This document shows positions 8,202-17,242 of a DNA stretch of 64,000 nucleotides, piece by piece (the first letter of the stretch is position 1; each line of letters begins with the position of its first letter). A program made the position numbers and the translations under genes. A model generated the notes under the pieces. It worked only from the letters and a program-made list of their open reading frames with translations, made no database searches and was not told where the DNA came from. The stretch is taken from positions 379,905 to 443,904 of the forward strand of contig CAKOLO010000002.1 of assembly GCA_934096235.1 (NCBI GenBank), read 5' to 3'. Origin of the DNA: an uncultured Bacilli bacterium. Lineage in GTDB: Bacteria > Bacillota_I > Bacilli_A > RF39 > UBA660.

Positions 8202-9314
8202 ATGAAGGTAAGAAATAATTATAATGAATGTTTGACTAATTTAGCATGTTCAATTAGAAAATATTTTGGACTTGAGTACAAGCATAATACTTTAGAATAT
8301 GTTGATAAGTTATTAGAAAGTAAGAAGCCTAAAAATGTGGTAACTATATTATATGATGGTATGGGAGCTAATATATTAAATAGAACTTTAGATGAAAATG
8401 ACTTTTTAAGAAAAAATATGTATAAGAAAATTACTACTGTTTTTCCAGCTACTACTGTTGCTGCTACTACATCTATGGTAACTGGTTTAAATCCAATAGA
8501 AACAGGAATGATAGGGTGGAATACGTATTATAAAGATATAGATAAAATAATAACAACATTTTTAAATTTTGAAAAAACTGATGAAAAATGTATACCTTTA
8601 GATGAAGCAATAAACATTAGAAAAAAATATATGAAAGAGAAAACTATTGTGGAATCTATTAATGAAAAAGGCAATGATAAAGCATATGGATTATATCCTT
8701 TTGGCATTGATCCTTATAGTGATGTGTTAGATATGTATTCTAAAATAGAAAAATATTGTAAACTTGATGGTAAAAAGTACATTTATGCTTATGATGAAGA
8801 GCCTGATCATACTATGCATATGTTTGGTCCTGATAATAAAACAGTTAAAGATTTAATAAGATATAGAAATATAATGACTGAAAAATTATGTGAAAAATTA
8901 AAAGATACTATTATATTTGTAGTTGCTGATCATGGACATATAAAGGTTGAAAATATATTTTTAAAGAATTATCCTGATATAGTTGAATGTTTTAGAATGG
9001 GTACTTCTACTGAAGTAAGAGCAACTTCATTCTTTATTAAAGAAGATAAATATTTAGAGTTTGAAAAGTTATTTAATAAATATTTTAGTGATGATTTTGA
9101 TTTATATACTAAAAAGGATGTTCTTGATAGTAATTTATTTGGTGATGGTGAAAAGAATGAACTTATAGATAGTGAATTAGGTGATTATATAGCGATTGCT
9201 AAAACAAATAAAACATTAATATATGAAGGGGATGAAGTGCTATATTCTCATCATGCAGGTTATACCGATGATGAAATATATGTTCCTTTAATAATAGTTG
9301 ATAAATGTGAATAA
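8202..9314 (+). CDS. alkaline-phosphatase-superfamily phosphodiesterase/phosphatase
   Basis: Two-metal hydrolase of the type I phosphodiesterase/nucleotide pyrophosphatase family, 370 residues. Metal ligand Asp in ILYDGMG (about residue 50), nucleophile Thr in VFPATTVAATTSM (about 85), further ligands in DEEPDHTMHMFG and VVADHGHIK, and a last His near YSHHAGYT. No signal peptide or membrane segment is seen, so it probably acts in the cytoplasm. The substrate is not predictable. It overlaps or abuts the polymer-ligase-like membrane gene. Confidence 0.86.
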   Translation: MKVRNNYNECLTNLACSIRKYFGLEYKHNTLEYVDKLLESKKPKNVVTILYDGMGANILNRTLDENDFLRKNMYKKITTVFPATTVAATTSMVTGLNPIETGMIGWNTYYKDIDKIITTFLNFEKTDEKCIPLDEAINIRKKYMKEKTIVESINEKGNDKAYGLYPFGIDPYSDVLDMYSKIEKYCKLDGKKYIYAYDEEPDHTMHMFGPDNKTVKDLIRYRNIMTEKLCEKLKDTIIFVVADHGHIKVENIFLKNYPDIVECFRMGTSTEVRATSFFIKEDKYLEFEKLFNKYFSDDFDLYTKKDVLDSNLFGDGEKNELIDSELGDYIAIAKTNKTLIYEGDEVLYSHHAGYTDDEIYVPLIIVDKCE

Positions 9315-9315
9315 A

Positions 9316-10872
9316 ATGGGTGTTAAAGTGAAAAAAGTATTTGAAGAAGAAAAAAATATATTAGAAGTATTTGCTGAAATATATATATTTACTGTAATAA
9401 TATTATTTCCATTAATTATCAATAAATATGGATATTTTAAAATTCTTGAATGTAAGTGGTATTCTTATCTTATAATTTCTGGTTTATATGTTATTTCAAA
9501 TATATTAGTTATTTTATATTATATGTTTGTTAAGAAATTTAATATTTTCAGTAAAATTAAACTTAAAATAATTCAATGGTTAAGTATTTGGTATTTACTA
9601 GTTAATGTAATTTCTTGTTTTCTTTCGCCTTTTTTTGGTAAATATGATTTATTTGTTGGAACTGGTAGAGGTGAAGGATTAATTATGACTTCATTATATG
9701 TGTTGACATTTTTATTTGTTTCTTTATTTGCTAAGTTTAAAAAGAGATATATTAATTATTTTGCGATATCGTTAGTTCTATTAAATATTATAGCTATACT
9801 TCAATATATTGGTTTTAATCCATTTAATTTATATCAAAATGGTATTGGAACTCATAATGTTAGTTTTATGACTACAATAGGTAATATAGATTTTATATCT
9901 GCCTTATATTGTATATTTATTTCAATATCATTTTCTTCATATGTATTTTTAAATGATAATAAAAAATGGGAAAATGTTTTGTATCTTATATCAATATTTA
10001 TGGGCTTTTTTATAATTGGTATTATTAATGTACAAAGTGGTAAACTTGCATTATTAGCTACGCTTGTTATAGTTTTTCCTTTTTTGATATCTAATAATAA
10101 AAGATTATCTAAATCTTTAATTGTACTTGCTATAATATTACTTGCTTATGCCGTTAATATTATTATAAATCCAGAGTATCATTATGATTTAGGAAGTTTA
10201 AATTTTTATTTTCAATTTAATTATATAGTTGTATTATTTTTAATAGTGTGTTCTTTATTGATTTATTGTTCTTTTAAAATTAATAAATTTGAGTATGATT
10301 TTACTGGTAATAATAAAATTATAAAATATATATATACTGGAATTATATTGTGTGGTTTATGTGGTTTATTATTTTTATATTTCTATAATTTTAGTAGTGG
10401 GTTTCTTTATGAAATACATATGTTATTACATGGTAATTTTGAAGATGAATTTGGGACATATAGAGTATTTCTATGGAAAAGAACTTTAATGCTAGTAAAA
10501 GATTATCCTTGGTTTGGTAGTGGGCCTGATACTTTTGCGATTAGATTTATGGCTAAATTTACTGATGATATTATGAAGATTGGACCTTTGACTATTAATG
10601 ATACGGCTGCTAATGTATATTTAACTATGATAATAAATATTGGTATCGTTGGATTAATTAGTTATATAACATTTCTATTTTTTCAAATAAAAGAGGGAAT
10701 TAATAAAATGAATAAATATTCTTGTGTATTGTTAATACCTATTATATGTTTTTTAATTCAAGATTTCTTTAATTTATGGGTTGTTATAATAACACCTATA
10801 TTTTGGGTACTTATGGCTATTAATTATATAAGTTTAAATGAAAGTATTGTTATAAAGAGAAAAAAATTGTAA
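9316..10872 (+). CDS. O-antigen ligase/polymerase-like membrane protein
   Basis: Polytopic protein with roughly 10-12 membrane helices and a large extracytoplasmic loop (about 375-420) containing GTYRVFLWKRTLMLVKDYP and FGSGPDTF. This Arg-rich motif followed by GxGPxTF is the signature of the Wzy/WaaL-type O-antigen ligase domain. It probably polymerises or transfers a surface glycan outside the membrane. No other obvious polysaccharide cluster is present, so the substrate is open. ATG 9316 is used; GTG 9328 is the alternative. The start is one base past the previous stop, suggesting coupling. Confidence 0.78.
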   Translation: MGVKVKKVFEEEKNILEVFAEIYIFTVIILFPLIINKYGYFKILECKWYSYLIISGLYVISNILVILYYMFVKKFNIFSKIKLKIIQWLSIWYLLVNVISCFLSPFFGKYDLFVGTGRGEGLIMTSLYVLTFLFVSLFAKFKKRYINYFAISLVLLNIIAILQYIGFNPFNLYQNGIGTHNVSFMTTIGNIDFISALYCIFISISFSSYVFLNDNKKWENVLYLISIFMGFFIIGIINVQSGKLALLATLVIVFPFLISNNKRLSKSLIVLAIILLAYAVNIIINPEYHYDLGSLNFYFQFNYIVVLFLIVCSLLIYCSFKINKFEYDFTGNNKIIKYIYTGIILCGLCGLLFLYFYNFSSGFLYEIHMLLHGNFEDEFGTYRVFLWKRTLMLVKDYPWFGSGPDTFAIRFMAKFTDDIMKIGPLTINDTAANVYLTMIINIGIVGLISYITFLFFQIKEGINKMNKYSCVLLIPIICFLIQDFFNLWVVIITPIFWVLMAINYISLNESIVIKRKKL

Positions 10873-10904
10873 AATATTATTAAATAATAGGAGTGTTTGT
10901 TGTT

Positions 10905-12581
10905 ATGAATGATTTTAAAAAAGATGTTATTAAGTATACTGTTTGTGGATTATTAATATTTTCAATAGGATTATTTATTGGTAATGCTTTGAATAGTAAT
11001 TCAATAAATAAAATACAAGGTTATTTATTGGGTGCATCATACGATGATGAAGATGATGAACTTGAATATGATGAAAGTGCTACTGATAGTAATGCAACTG
11101 ACAGTAATGCAACAGATTGTAATGCTACTAGTGGTGATGTATGTGATGATTGTAATGATGGTGATGAAGAAGATGATGTTGTATATTTAGATAGTATAAC
11201 TTTTAAAAATAGTCGTGTTAAAGCTGGAGATACAGTATATCTTGAGATAGAAACATATGGTGCTAAACTTAATGGTATAACAATAACTTTGATGAATAAT
11301 AATACTAAATCTAATTATTCAATAACTGTTAAAGATGTTAATAATAATCCATATATAATAATTCCTAAATATTTGCAATCAGGAACTTATGAAATAACAG
11401 ATGTTTTATTAACGGGCATAAGTAGTGATGATACAACGTTTAGTAGACATTATAGTAGTTCTAATGAAAATAATACATATAGTTTAGATTTTAGTAGTTC
11501 TATATATGTAACATCACTTGAAAATATTAAGCCTATTACTATGAGTAGCATTAGCATTAAAACAAATAAAGCTGCTTTAGGTGATAATGTTGAAATGATT
11601 TTAAAAACAAATGATAAATTAATAAGTGGAAAATTAACTTTCATTAATGATAAAAATGAAATAATGTTAGTTAGTTTATTTACTGGTGAGAATTCAAGTT
11701 TTTATGTTCCATCAACTGCTAAAACTGGAAAATATAAATTAACTGAAGTATCATTAATGTCAGAAAATAGTAGTGTAATATATACTTTAGATGGTTCTAA
11801 AGGCACAAAAAAATATAATTTTAATATAGAGATAGAAATAGTTAATAGTACTAATGATAAATATGTATATAATAATGAAGATATTAATAATGAAATTATA
11901 ACTAAAATATATAATTCTGAAGTTGGTTCAACTATTACGATCAATACTGATACTAATACTATTATAAAAGAAGAATTATTTGATTCAATTAAAGGAAAAA
12001 AGAAAAAATTAGTTATAAATAATAGTAATAATCAAATAATATTTGAAGGTAAAAATATAAAAAATTCTAAGACTATAGATGCTGGTATAGAAATCAGTGT
12101 GTTAGAAAAAAATAGTGATATAAATAAATTGGTTAATGAAGGGTATGTTATTAATTTTGCTGATAATGGTGATTTACCTGGTGAAGCATTAGTAAGAATT
12201 AAATCTAATGAAGATTTATCTAAACAATTTGGTGAAGATAAAATTAATATATATTATTTTAATAAAAATATTAAAAAGTTCTCTTTAATTAATTCAGGTA
12301 TTAAGAAAACTAGTGATGGATATTATGAGTTTAATATAAGTCATAATTCAGAATATTTAATGTCTAATAAGAAATTGGATGATTCTTTATTAACAGTTAT
12401 TGATGATAATAATGTAGTAGGTTTCCAATTAAGTAAAAAGAGTCAATTATTGTTAATTGGTGTTGGTGTACTAGTTGTTATAATTATAGGAATAGTATTT
12501 GCTGTAATAAATAAAAAACAAAATAATAAAATAGAAAATAATACTAATACTGAGGAACAAAAAGATATTAAAAATAATTAA
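10905..12581 (+). CDS. large surface protein with paired Ig-like domains and C-terminal membrane anchor
   Basis: 558 residues, function unrecognised. An N-terminal membrane segment (about 13-30) is followed by an acidic low-complexity linker with the five-residue repeat ATDSN. Two similar beta-rich domains follow (about 95-205 and 210-310); compare ITFKNSRVKAGDTVYLEIET with ISIKTNKAALGDNVEMILKT. A third region runs to about 500, then a C-terminal membrane helix (LLLIGVGVLVVIIIGIVFAV) and a charged tail. No LPXTG motif is seen. The GTG at 10893 overlaps the AGGAG site, so the ATG at 10905 is used. Confidence 0.75.
   Translation: MNDFKKDVIKYTVCGLLIFSIGLFIGNALNSNSINKIQGYLLGASYDDEDDELEYDESATDSNATDSNATDCNATSGDVCDDCNDGDEEDDVVYLDSITFKNSRVKAGDTVYLEIETYGAKLNGITITLMNNNTKSNYSITVKDVNNNPYIIIPKYLQSGTYEITDVLLTGISSDDTTFSRHYSSSNENNTYSLDFSSSIYVTSLENIKPITMSSISIKTNKAALGDNVEMILKTNDKLISGKLTFINDKNEIMLVSLFTGENSSFYVPSTAKTGKYKLTEVSLMSENSSVIYTLDGSKGTKKYNFNIEIEIVNSTNDKYVYNNEDINNEIITKIYNSEVGSTITINTDTNTIIKEELFDSIKGKKKKLVINNSNNQIIFEGKNIKNSKTIDAGIEISVLEKNSDINKLVNEGYVINFADNGDLPGEALVRIKSNEDLSKQFGEDKINIYYFNKNIKKFSLINSGIKKTSDGYYEFNISHNSEYLMSNKKLDDSLLTVIDDNNVVGFQLSKKSQLLLIGVGVLVVIIIGIVFAVINKKQNNKIENNTNTEEQKDIKNN
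11079..11138 (+). repeat. 15-bp tandem repeat encoding ATDSN
   Basis: Three degenerate copies of GCTACTGATAGTAAT, plus a fourth diverged unit, inside the linker of the surface protein. Units keep the reading frame, so copy-number change would vary linker length without breaking the gene. Confidence 0.7.
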
Positions 12582-12584
12582 TAT

Positions 12585-12616
12585 AAGCCTTATTTCTTTA
12601 TGAAGTAAGGCTTTTA
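12585..12616 (+). terminator. terminator after the surface protein
   Basis: AAGCCTTA (12585-12592) pairs with TAAGGCTT (12606-12613); the T-tail is short, so efficiency is uncertain. Confidence 0.55.
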
Positions 12617-12648
12617 TGATATACTAAATATTGATAGAGAGTGATATT

Positions 12649-13527
12649 ATGGCTAGAAAACTTTTTTGTGAAATTAATCCTACGTGTTATAAAATATCAA
12701 TGTATAAGGAAATTTTAAGAAGAGATCTTATTGATATATTTAGTAGTGTTAAAATTGCTAAAACTAAATCTAATATGGAACTTAATAATATAGTTAAAAG
12801 TCATAGTTCTATTCTTATTAGAAAATTATATGGTGTTGATATTAAATTGCAAGAGAATAAAGTTACTAATATAATGCTTGCATGTAATAAAATAAACGGT
12901 ATAATTATACATCCTGGTGAAACGTTTTCTTTTTGGAAAACAGTAGGATGGCCTAAAAAGAAAGATGGTTATAAGGAAGGGTTGACTTTTATATTAGATG
13001 GTTTTGGTAAGGGTGTTGGTGGTGGATTATGTCAAATGGCTAATATGATTCATTGGCTAGTACTTAATAGTCCTCTTGAAGTAACAGAATTGCATCATCA
13101 TTCTGATGCTATGTTTCCTGATGAAAGAAGAAGAGTTCCTTTTGGAACAGGGACTTCAGTAGCGTATAATAATTCAGATTATAGATTTAGAAATAATACT
13201 CTTCAAGATGTTCAAATATTAGTATGGTGTGAGAATGGTGAATTATGTGGAGAACTTAGAAGTGAAAAGCCATTTCCATGTAGATATAAATTAGTAGAAG
13301 AAAATCATCACTTTAAAAAAGAAAAAGATGGTAAATATTATAGAATAAGTCAAGTATATAGAATAGTTATTGATAAAAAAACTAATGAAGAATTATATAA
13401 AGAGTTAATTCTTGATAATCACTCTATGGTTATGTATGATTATAGTTTAATACCTAAAGATGAGATTTGGGATGATGAGTATGATAATAAAAAAATTAAA
13501 AGAAATAGTAAGAATAAATCCAAATAA
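12649..13527 (+). CDS. VanW-family protein
   Basis: 292 residues with the VanW domain: HPGETFSFWKTVG (about 92-104), then FGKGVGGGLCQMANMIHWL, HHHSDAMFPDERRRVPFGTG and a final DYRFRNNT segment. VanW occurs in vanB glycopeptide clusters and widely outside them; its activity is unknown, though it is linked to the cell envelope. No other van genes are nearby, so resistance should not be inferred. No signal peptide is seen. The ATG at 12649 follows GAGAGTGA; the upstream TTG has no site. Confidence 0.85.
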   Translation: MARKLFCEINPTCYKISMYKEILRRDLIDIFSSVKIAKTKSNMELNNIVKSHSSILIRKLYGVDIKLQENKVTNIMLACNKINGIIIHPGETFSFWKTVGWPKKKDGYKEGLTFILDGFGKGVGGGLCQMANMIHWLVLNSPLEVTELHHHSDAMFPDERRRVPFGTGTSVAYNNSDYRFRNNTLQDVQILVWCENGELCGELRSEKPFPCRYKLVEENHHFKKEKDGKYYRISQVYRIVIDKKTNEELYKELILDNHSMVMYDYSLIPKDEIWDDEYDNKKIKRNSKNKSK

Positions 13528-14878
13528 AATTGCTTATAAGAATGATGAAGAATATATTACTTATAAAGATTTATATGATAGGTGTAATTATTATAGTAGA
13601 TTATTAATTAAAGAGGGAAATGGTTCAGTAATTATATATGGTTCTAAAGAAATAAATGTATTTATATCTATTATTTCATGTGTTATGGCTGGAAGGACTT
13701 ATATACCAGTTGATAAATTTATTCCTTTAGAAAGGTTTAAAAAGATAGTTAAAATTACTAATAGTAGTTTAATAATTAGTGATGAAGATATTTTAATAGA
13801 TGGTATCAAAACTATTAGATTAGATGAATTAGAATTATATAAAAATGATAGTGATAAAGTGCAAGATAATAATGTAGCATATATTATTTTTACTTCTGGT
13901 AGTACAGGGGAAGCTAAGGGTGTGCCAATATCTTATAATAACTTAAATAATTTTATTAGATGGATTAGTAGTATATATCCTTTAAATACATATAAAAATA
14001 TTAAAGTTTTAAATCAAGCTAGTTTTAGTTTTGATTTAAGTGTAGCAGATATATATTATTCTTTATTTAATAATCATACATTGATAAGTTATACTAATTA
14101 TAGTAATGTTTTTGATATAATAAAAAGAGAATCTATTGATGTGTGTGTTATGACGCCTACTTTTATGAAAATGTTATTATTAAATGATGAATTTAATAGT
14201 AATAATTATCCATCATTAAAATGTATTTATTTTTGTGGAGAAGTATTAGAAAAAAAGAATGTTTTAAAGTTGTTTGATAGATTTCCTAATATTAATATAA
14301 TAAATGCTTATGGACCTACTGAGGCTACTTCTGCGGTATGTAGCATATTAATAACGAAAGATATTCTTGATGATGAAATATTGCCTGTTGGTGATGTTTT
14401 AAAGAGTGCTACTGATATAAAAGTTATAAATAATGAAATAGTATTAAAAGGAAATAGTGTTTTTTCAGGATATCTTGGTAATTATAATGGTGGATATTAT
14501 AATGAAAATGGTATTAATGTTTATAAAACAGGAGATTATGGATATATAAAGAATAATAAATTATATTGCAGTGGTAGGATAGATAATCAAATAAAATATA
14601 AAGGATATAGAATTGAATTAAATGATATAAAAAATAATATATTAAAAGTAGATGGTATTATTGATGCAGAAGTTATAGCTAAATATAATCAAGATAATAT
14701 TGTTAAAAGCATTAAAGCTTTTGTTGTTTTGGATAGTAAGTATGATATTTTGTATGTTAAAGATGAACTTAGTAAGTTATTACCTTCATACATGATACCT
14801 AAAACTATAAAAGTATTAGATAAATTACCAGTTAATAATAATGGAAAAGTAGATAGAAAGGCATTGAGTAATTTATGA
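13481..14878 (+). CDS. dltA: D-alanine--carrier-protein ligase, DltA-like
   Basis: Adenylates an amino acid, by family D-alanine, and loads it on a carrier protein. 465 residues, slightly shorter than usual DltA (about 500). ATP loop FTSGSTGEAKG (about 140-150), the DltA-type FCGEVLEKKNV, AYGPTEAT, the hinge TGDYGYI, and the C-terminal catalytic Lys in NGKVDRKAL. It overlaps the vanW-like gene by 47 bases and its partner dltC by four (ATGA). The membrane partners DltB and DltD are not in the window, so the acceptor (teichoic acid or another polymer) is unknown. The start is uncertain: ATG 13460 is also possible. Confidence 0.88.
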   Translation: MIIKKLKEIVRINPNKIAYKNDEEYITYKDLYDRCNYYSRLLIKEGNGSVIIYGSKEINVFISIISCVMAGRTYIPVDKFIPLERFKKIVKITNSSLIISDEDILIDGIKTIRLDELELYKNDSDKVQDNNVAYIIFTSGSTGEAKGVPISYNNLNNFIRWISSIYPLNTYKNIKVLNQASFSFDLSVADIYYSLFNNHTLISYTNYSNVFDIIKRESIDVCVMTPTFMKMLLLNDEFNSNNYPSLKCIYFCGEVLEKKNVLKLFDRFPNINIINAYGPTEATSAVCSILITKDILDDEILPVGDVLKSATDIKVINNEIVLKGNSVFSGYLGNYNGGYYNENGINVYKTGDYGYIKNNKLYCSGRIDNQIKYKGYRIELNDIKNNILKVDGIIDAEVIAKYNQDNIVKSIKAFVVLDSKYDILYVKDELSKLLPSYMIPKTIKVLDKLPVNNNGKVDRKALSNL

Positions 14879-15102
14879 TAGATATTGAGAAATTATTGTA
14901 TGAAATAATAGAAGATGATAGAATATTTGATAAAGATATTGATTTAGTAGAAAGTGGATTATTAGATTCTTATGCTTTTATAGAGTTGTTTTCTAGATTA
15001 GAAGATATGGGTATAAATATACAACCAACTAGAATAGATAGAAATAAGTTAAGAAGTATAGAAGGAATTCGTGAATTAATAAAAGAACATATTAATATTT
15101 AG
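14875..15102 (+). CDS. dltC: D-alanyl carrier protein, DltC-like
   Basis: Small acyl-carrier-type protein, 75 residues, carrying the amino acid on a phosphopantetheine arm. The attachment Ser is in LVESGLLDSYAFIEL (Ser about 32), where the usual DltC motif is DSF/DSM. Strongly acidic helices match the family. Directly coupled to dltA by an ATGA overlap. Confidence 0.88.
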   Translation: MIDIEKLLYEIIEDDRIFDKDIDLVESGLLDSYAFIELFSRLEDMGINIQPTRIDRNKLRSIEGIRELIKEHINI

Positions 15103-15110
15103 GAGGTTTT

Positions 15111-16184
15111 ATGAAAAAGAATGTAGTAGATGGTTTAAAATATTTATTAGATAATCTTGATAATAGTTCTAATCAAAATAAATTATTAGAGTTATGTAGA
15201 GTAACTATGGATAAAATATCAAGTAAAGATGAGATATCTTTTAGTAGTTGTGAAATAGAAGATTATTTATTTAATGAAAGTGAAAAAGATGTTAGAGAAA
15301 TAGATATATTAGTTTGGAATTTTTTTAAAAAATTGGATGTAGATATGAATGGTGTTAATTTTGATAATGTTAATATAGGAGGTTTTCATTTATCTGATTT
15401 TAAGAATATACTTATAAATTTAAATAAAATACCAAGCAAAGATTTGTCTAATTGTACTTTTGCGGGAGTAAAACTTAGTGGTGATTTAGATGGCTTTACA
15501 TTAAATAATACTGATTTTAGTGGGTATGATACTGATAATAAAAATGGATATTTAACATTAGATGTTGATAAGGTTTTGAGTATTAAAGGTTCTAAATTAT
15601 GTGGAATTAAAGTATGTGGTTCTTTTGATGGAAAAAATATTTGTGGTGTTGACTTTAGTGGAGCTTTAGGTGATATTAAGATAGACCCTCAAAAAGTAAA
15701 AGATAAATGGTTTATAGGTACTAATTTAGATGGTGTTACTTTAGTAGGAGAAAATACAATTCCTTCATTTAAAGATGTTTTATTTATTGAAACTAGTTTT
15801 AGGGGTATTAGGAATAAAGATCTTGTTATTAATTTAGATGAGTTATCTAGTATTAGTGAAAAAGCTTGTTGTTGTGATTTAACTGGTGTAACTATTGTAG
15901 GTAAAGCAGTTTCGAATCATGAAGCAAAAGATTCTATGGATAGAAGTGGTTCTGTGATATTTGATACGTCAGGGGACGACTTATATGGCTCATATTATTA
16001 TGATAAAGATGGTAAAAGAGTTTATATATATTTAAATAGATCAGCGGTATGGAATGAAAAAGAAAAGTGTTGGGATTTTATAGATAGAGAAAGTGAAGAG
16101 AATTTAAAGTTTACTACTGTATTTAAGAAACCTGAAGAAAAAAATATTTTAAGAAGAATATTTAAAAATAAAAATACAAAGTAG
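15111..16184 (+). CDS. pentapeptide-repeat-like protein, 357 aa
   Basis: Function not recognised. An N-terminal helical part (1-75) precedes a central region of degenerate pentapeptide-type turns, for example GVNFDNVNIGGFHLSDF, LSNCTFAGVKLSGDLDGF, GSKLCGIKVCGSFDG and CDLTGVTIVGK, which suggests a right-handed beta-helix. The C-terminal 100 residues differ (YYYDKDGKRVYIYLNRSAVW). It is unusually Cys-rich for this genome, including a CCC triplet. No signal peptide, so cytoplasmic. It has an AGGAGG site and begins eight bases after dltC. Confidence 0.6.
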   Translation: MKKNVVDGLKYLLDNLDNSSNQNKLLELCRVTMDKISSKDEISFSSCEIEDYLFNESEKDVREIDILVWNFFKKLDVDMNGVNFDNVNIGGFHLSDFKNILINLNKIPSKDLSNCTFAGVKLSGDLDGFTLNNTDFSGYDTDNKNGYLTLDVDKVLSIKGSKLCGIKVCGSFDGKNICGVDFSGALGDIKIDPQKVKDKWFIGTNLDGVTLVGENTIPSFKDVLFIETSFRGIRNKDLVINLDELSSISEKACCCDLTGVTIVGKAVSNHEAKDSMDRSGSVIFDTSGDDLYGSYYYDKDGKRVYIYLNRSAVWNEKEKCWDFIDRESEENLKFTTVFKKPEEKNILRRIFKNKNTK

Positions 16185-16191
16185 GTGTGAA

Positions 16192-17232
16192 ATGAAAATT
16201 ATAGTTGGTTCATCAAATAAGTCTAAGTTAAGATCTGTTGAAAAAGCAATAGAAAAGTTAAATATTAAAGATGTTGAAATTATCGGTATATCTGTAGAAT
16301 CTATGGTAAGTTCTAAACCTTTAAATGAAGAAACACTTCTTGGAGCAATAAATAGAAATAATAATTTATATCAACATTGTATTAACAATAAAATAGATTT
16401 TGATATGTTATTAAGTATTGAGGGCGGTTATGAACAAGTTCTTAACAATTATTTTGTAACTACTTATGCTTGCGTAACTACTAAAGATAATGAAAGCTAT
16501 GTTGGTAAATCTAATGGACTTCAAATATCAAAGAAGATGTATGAGCATGTCAAAAATGGTAAAAGTATTAACAAAATAATTGAAAGTTTATCTGGCACTA
16601 GTGAAAACAAAAAAGATAATGGCATTAGCGGATATTTAACAAATGGAATTTATAGAAGAGACGTATTTGATATGGATGCTGTTTTATGCGCATTAGAGGC
16701 ATATTTTAATAAAAAAAATTATAGTAAAATAGATGATTTGATAGGAGATGATGTTAGTATGGAAAGAGAAAAATTTTTATCATCAATATATTTAATAATT
16801 AAGAATGAAAATGGTGAAATATTATTGCAAAGAAGACAAGGTACTAAGTTATGGCCTGGATTTTTAGCTTTGCCAGCTGGACATATTGATGTATGTGAGA
16901 ATGCTTATGAAGCTGCGATAAGAGAAGCAAAAGAAGAACTTGATATAGATATAAGAATAGAAGATATTGTAGATACATTCGTAGTAAATAGAAAGAATAA
17001 GTCCTTAAGTCCATATTATGATGTTTATTTTGAATTAAGTAGATACTTTGGTGAAATTAAAATAAATGAACCTAATAAATGTTCAGAATTGGTATGGTCA
17101 AGTATAGACAATTTACCTATAGATATGATTGATTTTGAAAAAGAAGCAATTGAGAAAAATATAAAAGGTATTAAATTTAGTTGTACTTATGCTGATAATG
17201 AAGTAAAACTTGTAAGAAAGAAAAATAATTAA
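16192..17232 (+). CDS. fusion of DUF84 (ITPase/XTPase-like) and NUDIX hydrolase domains
   Basis: 346 residues with two nucleotide-hydrolase domains. Residues 1-172 resemble the DUF84/YjjX inosine/xanthosine triphosphatase family: VGSSNKSKLRSVEKAI, then EETLLGAINR, LLSIEGGYE and a late NGIYRRD. Residues 190-310 are a NUDIX domain with box GHIDVCENAYEAAIREAKEE (fits Gx5Ex7REUxEE, Asp replacing the late Gly). Both would clear non-canonical or damaged nucleotides. The open frame across the join is continuous, so the fusion is real unless the assembly is wrong. Substrates are inferred from family only. Its reading unit continues into the nucleotidyltransferase gene. Confidence 0.8.
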   Translation: MKIIVGSSNKSKLRSVEKAIEKLNIKDVEIIGISVESMVSSKPLNEETLLGAINRNNNLYQHCINNKIDFDMLLSIEGGYEQVLNNYFVTTYACVTTKDNESYVGKSNGLQISKKMYEHVKNGKSINKIIESLSGTSENKKDNGISGYLTNGIYRRDVFDMDAVLCALEAYFNKKNYSKIDDLIGDDVSMEREKFLSSIYLIIKNENGEILLQRRQGTKLWPGFLALPAGHIDVCENAYEAAIREAKEELDIDIRIEDIVDTFVVNRKNKSLSPYYDVYFELSRYFGEIKINEPNKCSELVWSSIDNLPIDMIDFEKEAIEKNIKGIKFSCTYADNEVKLVRKKNN

Positions 17233-17242
17233 TGGAGGAAAT

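Noticed and set aside
12649..13527. Vancomycin resistance cluster
   Set aside because: Only a VanW-family gene is present; no vanH, ligase, vanX or vanRS, and VanW is common outside resistance.
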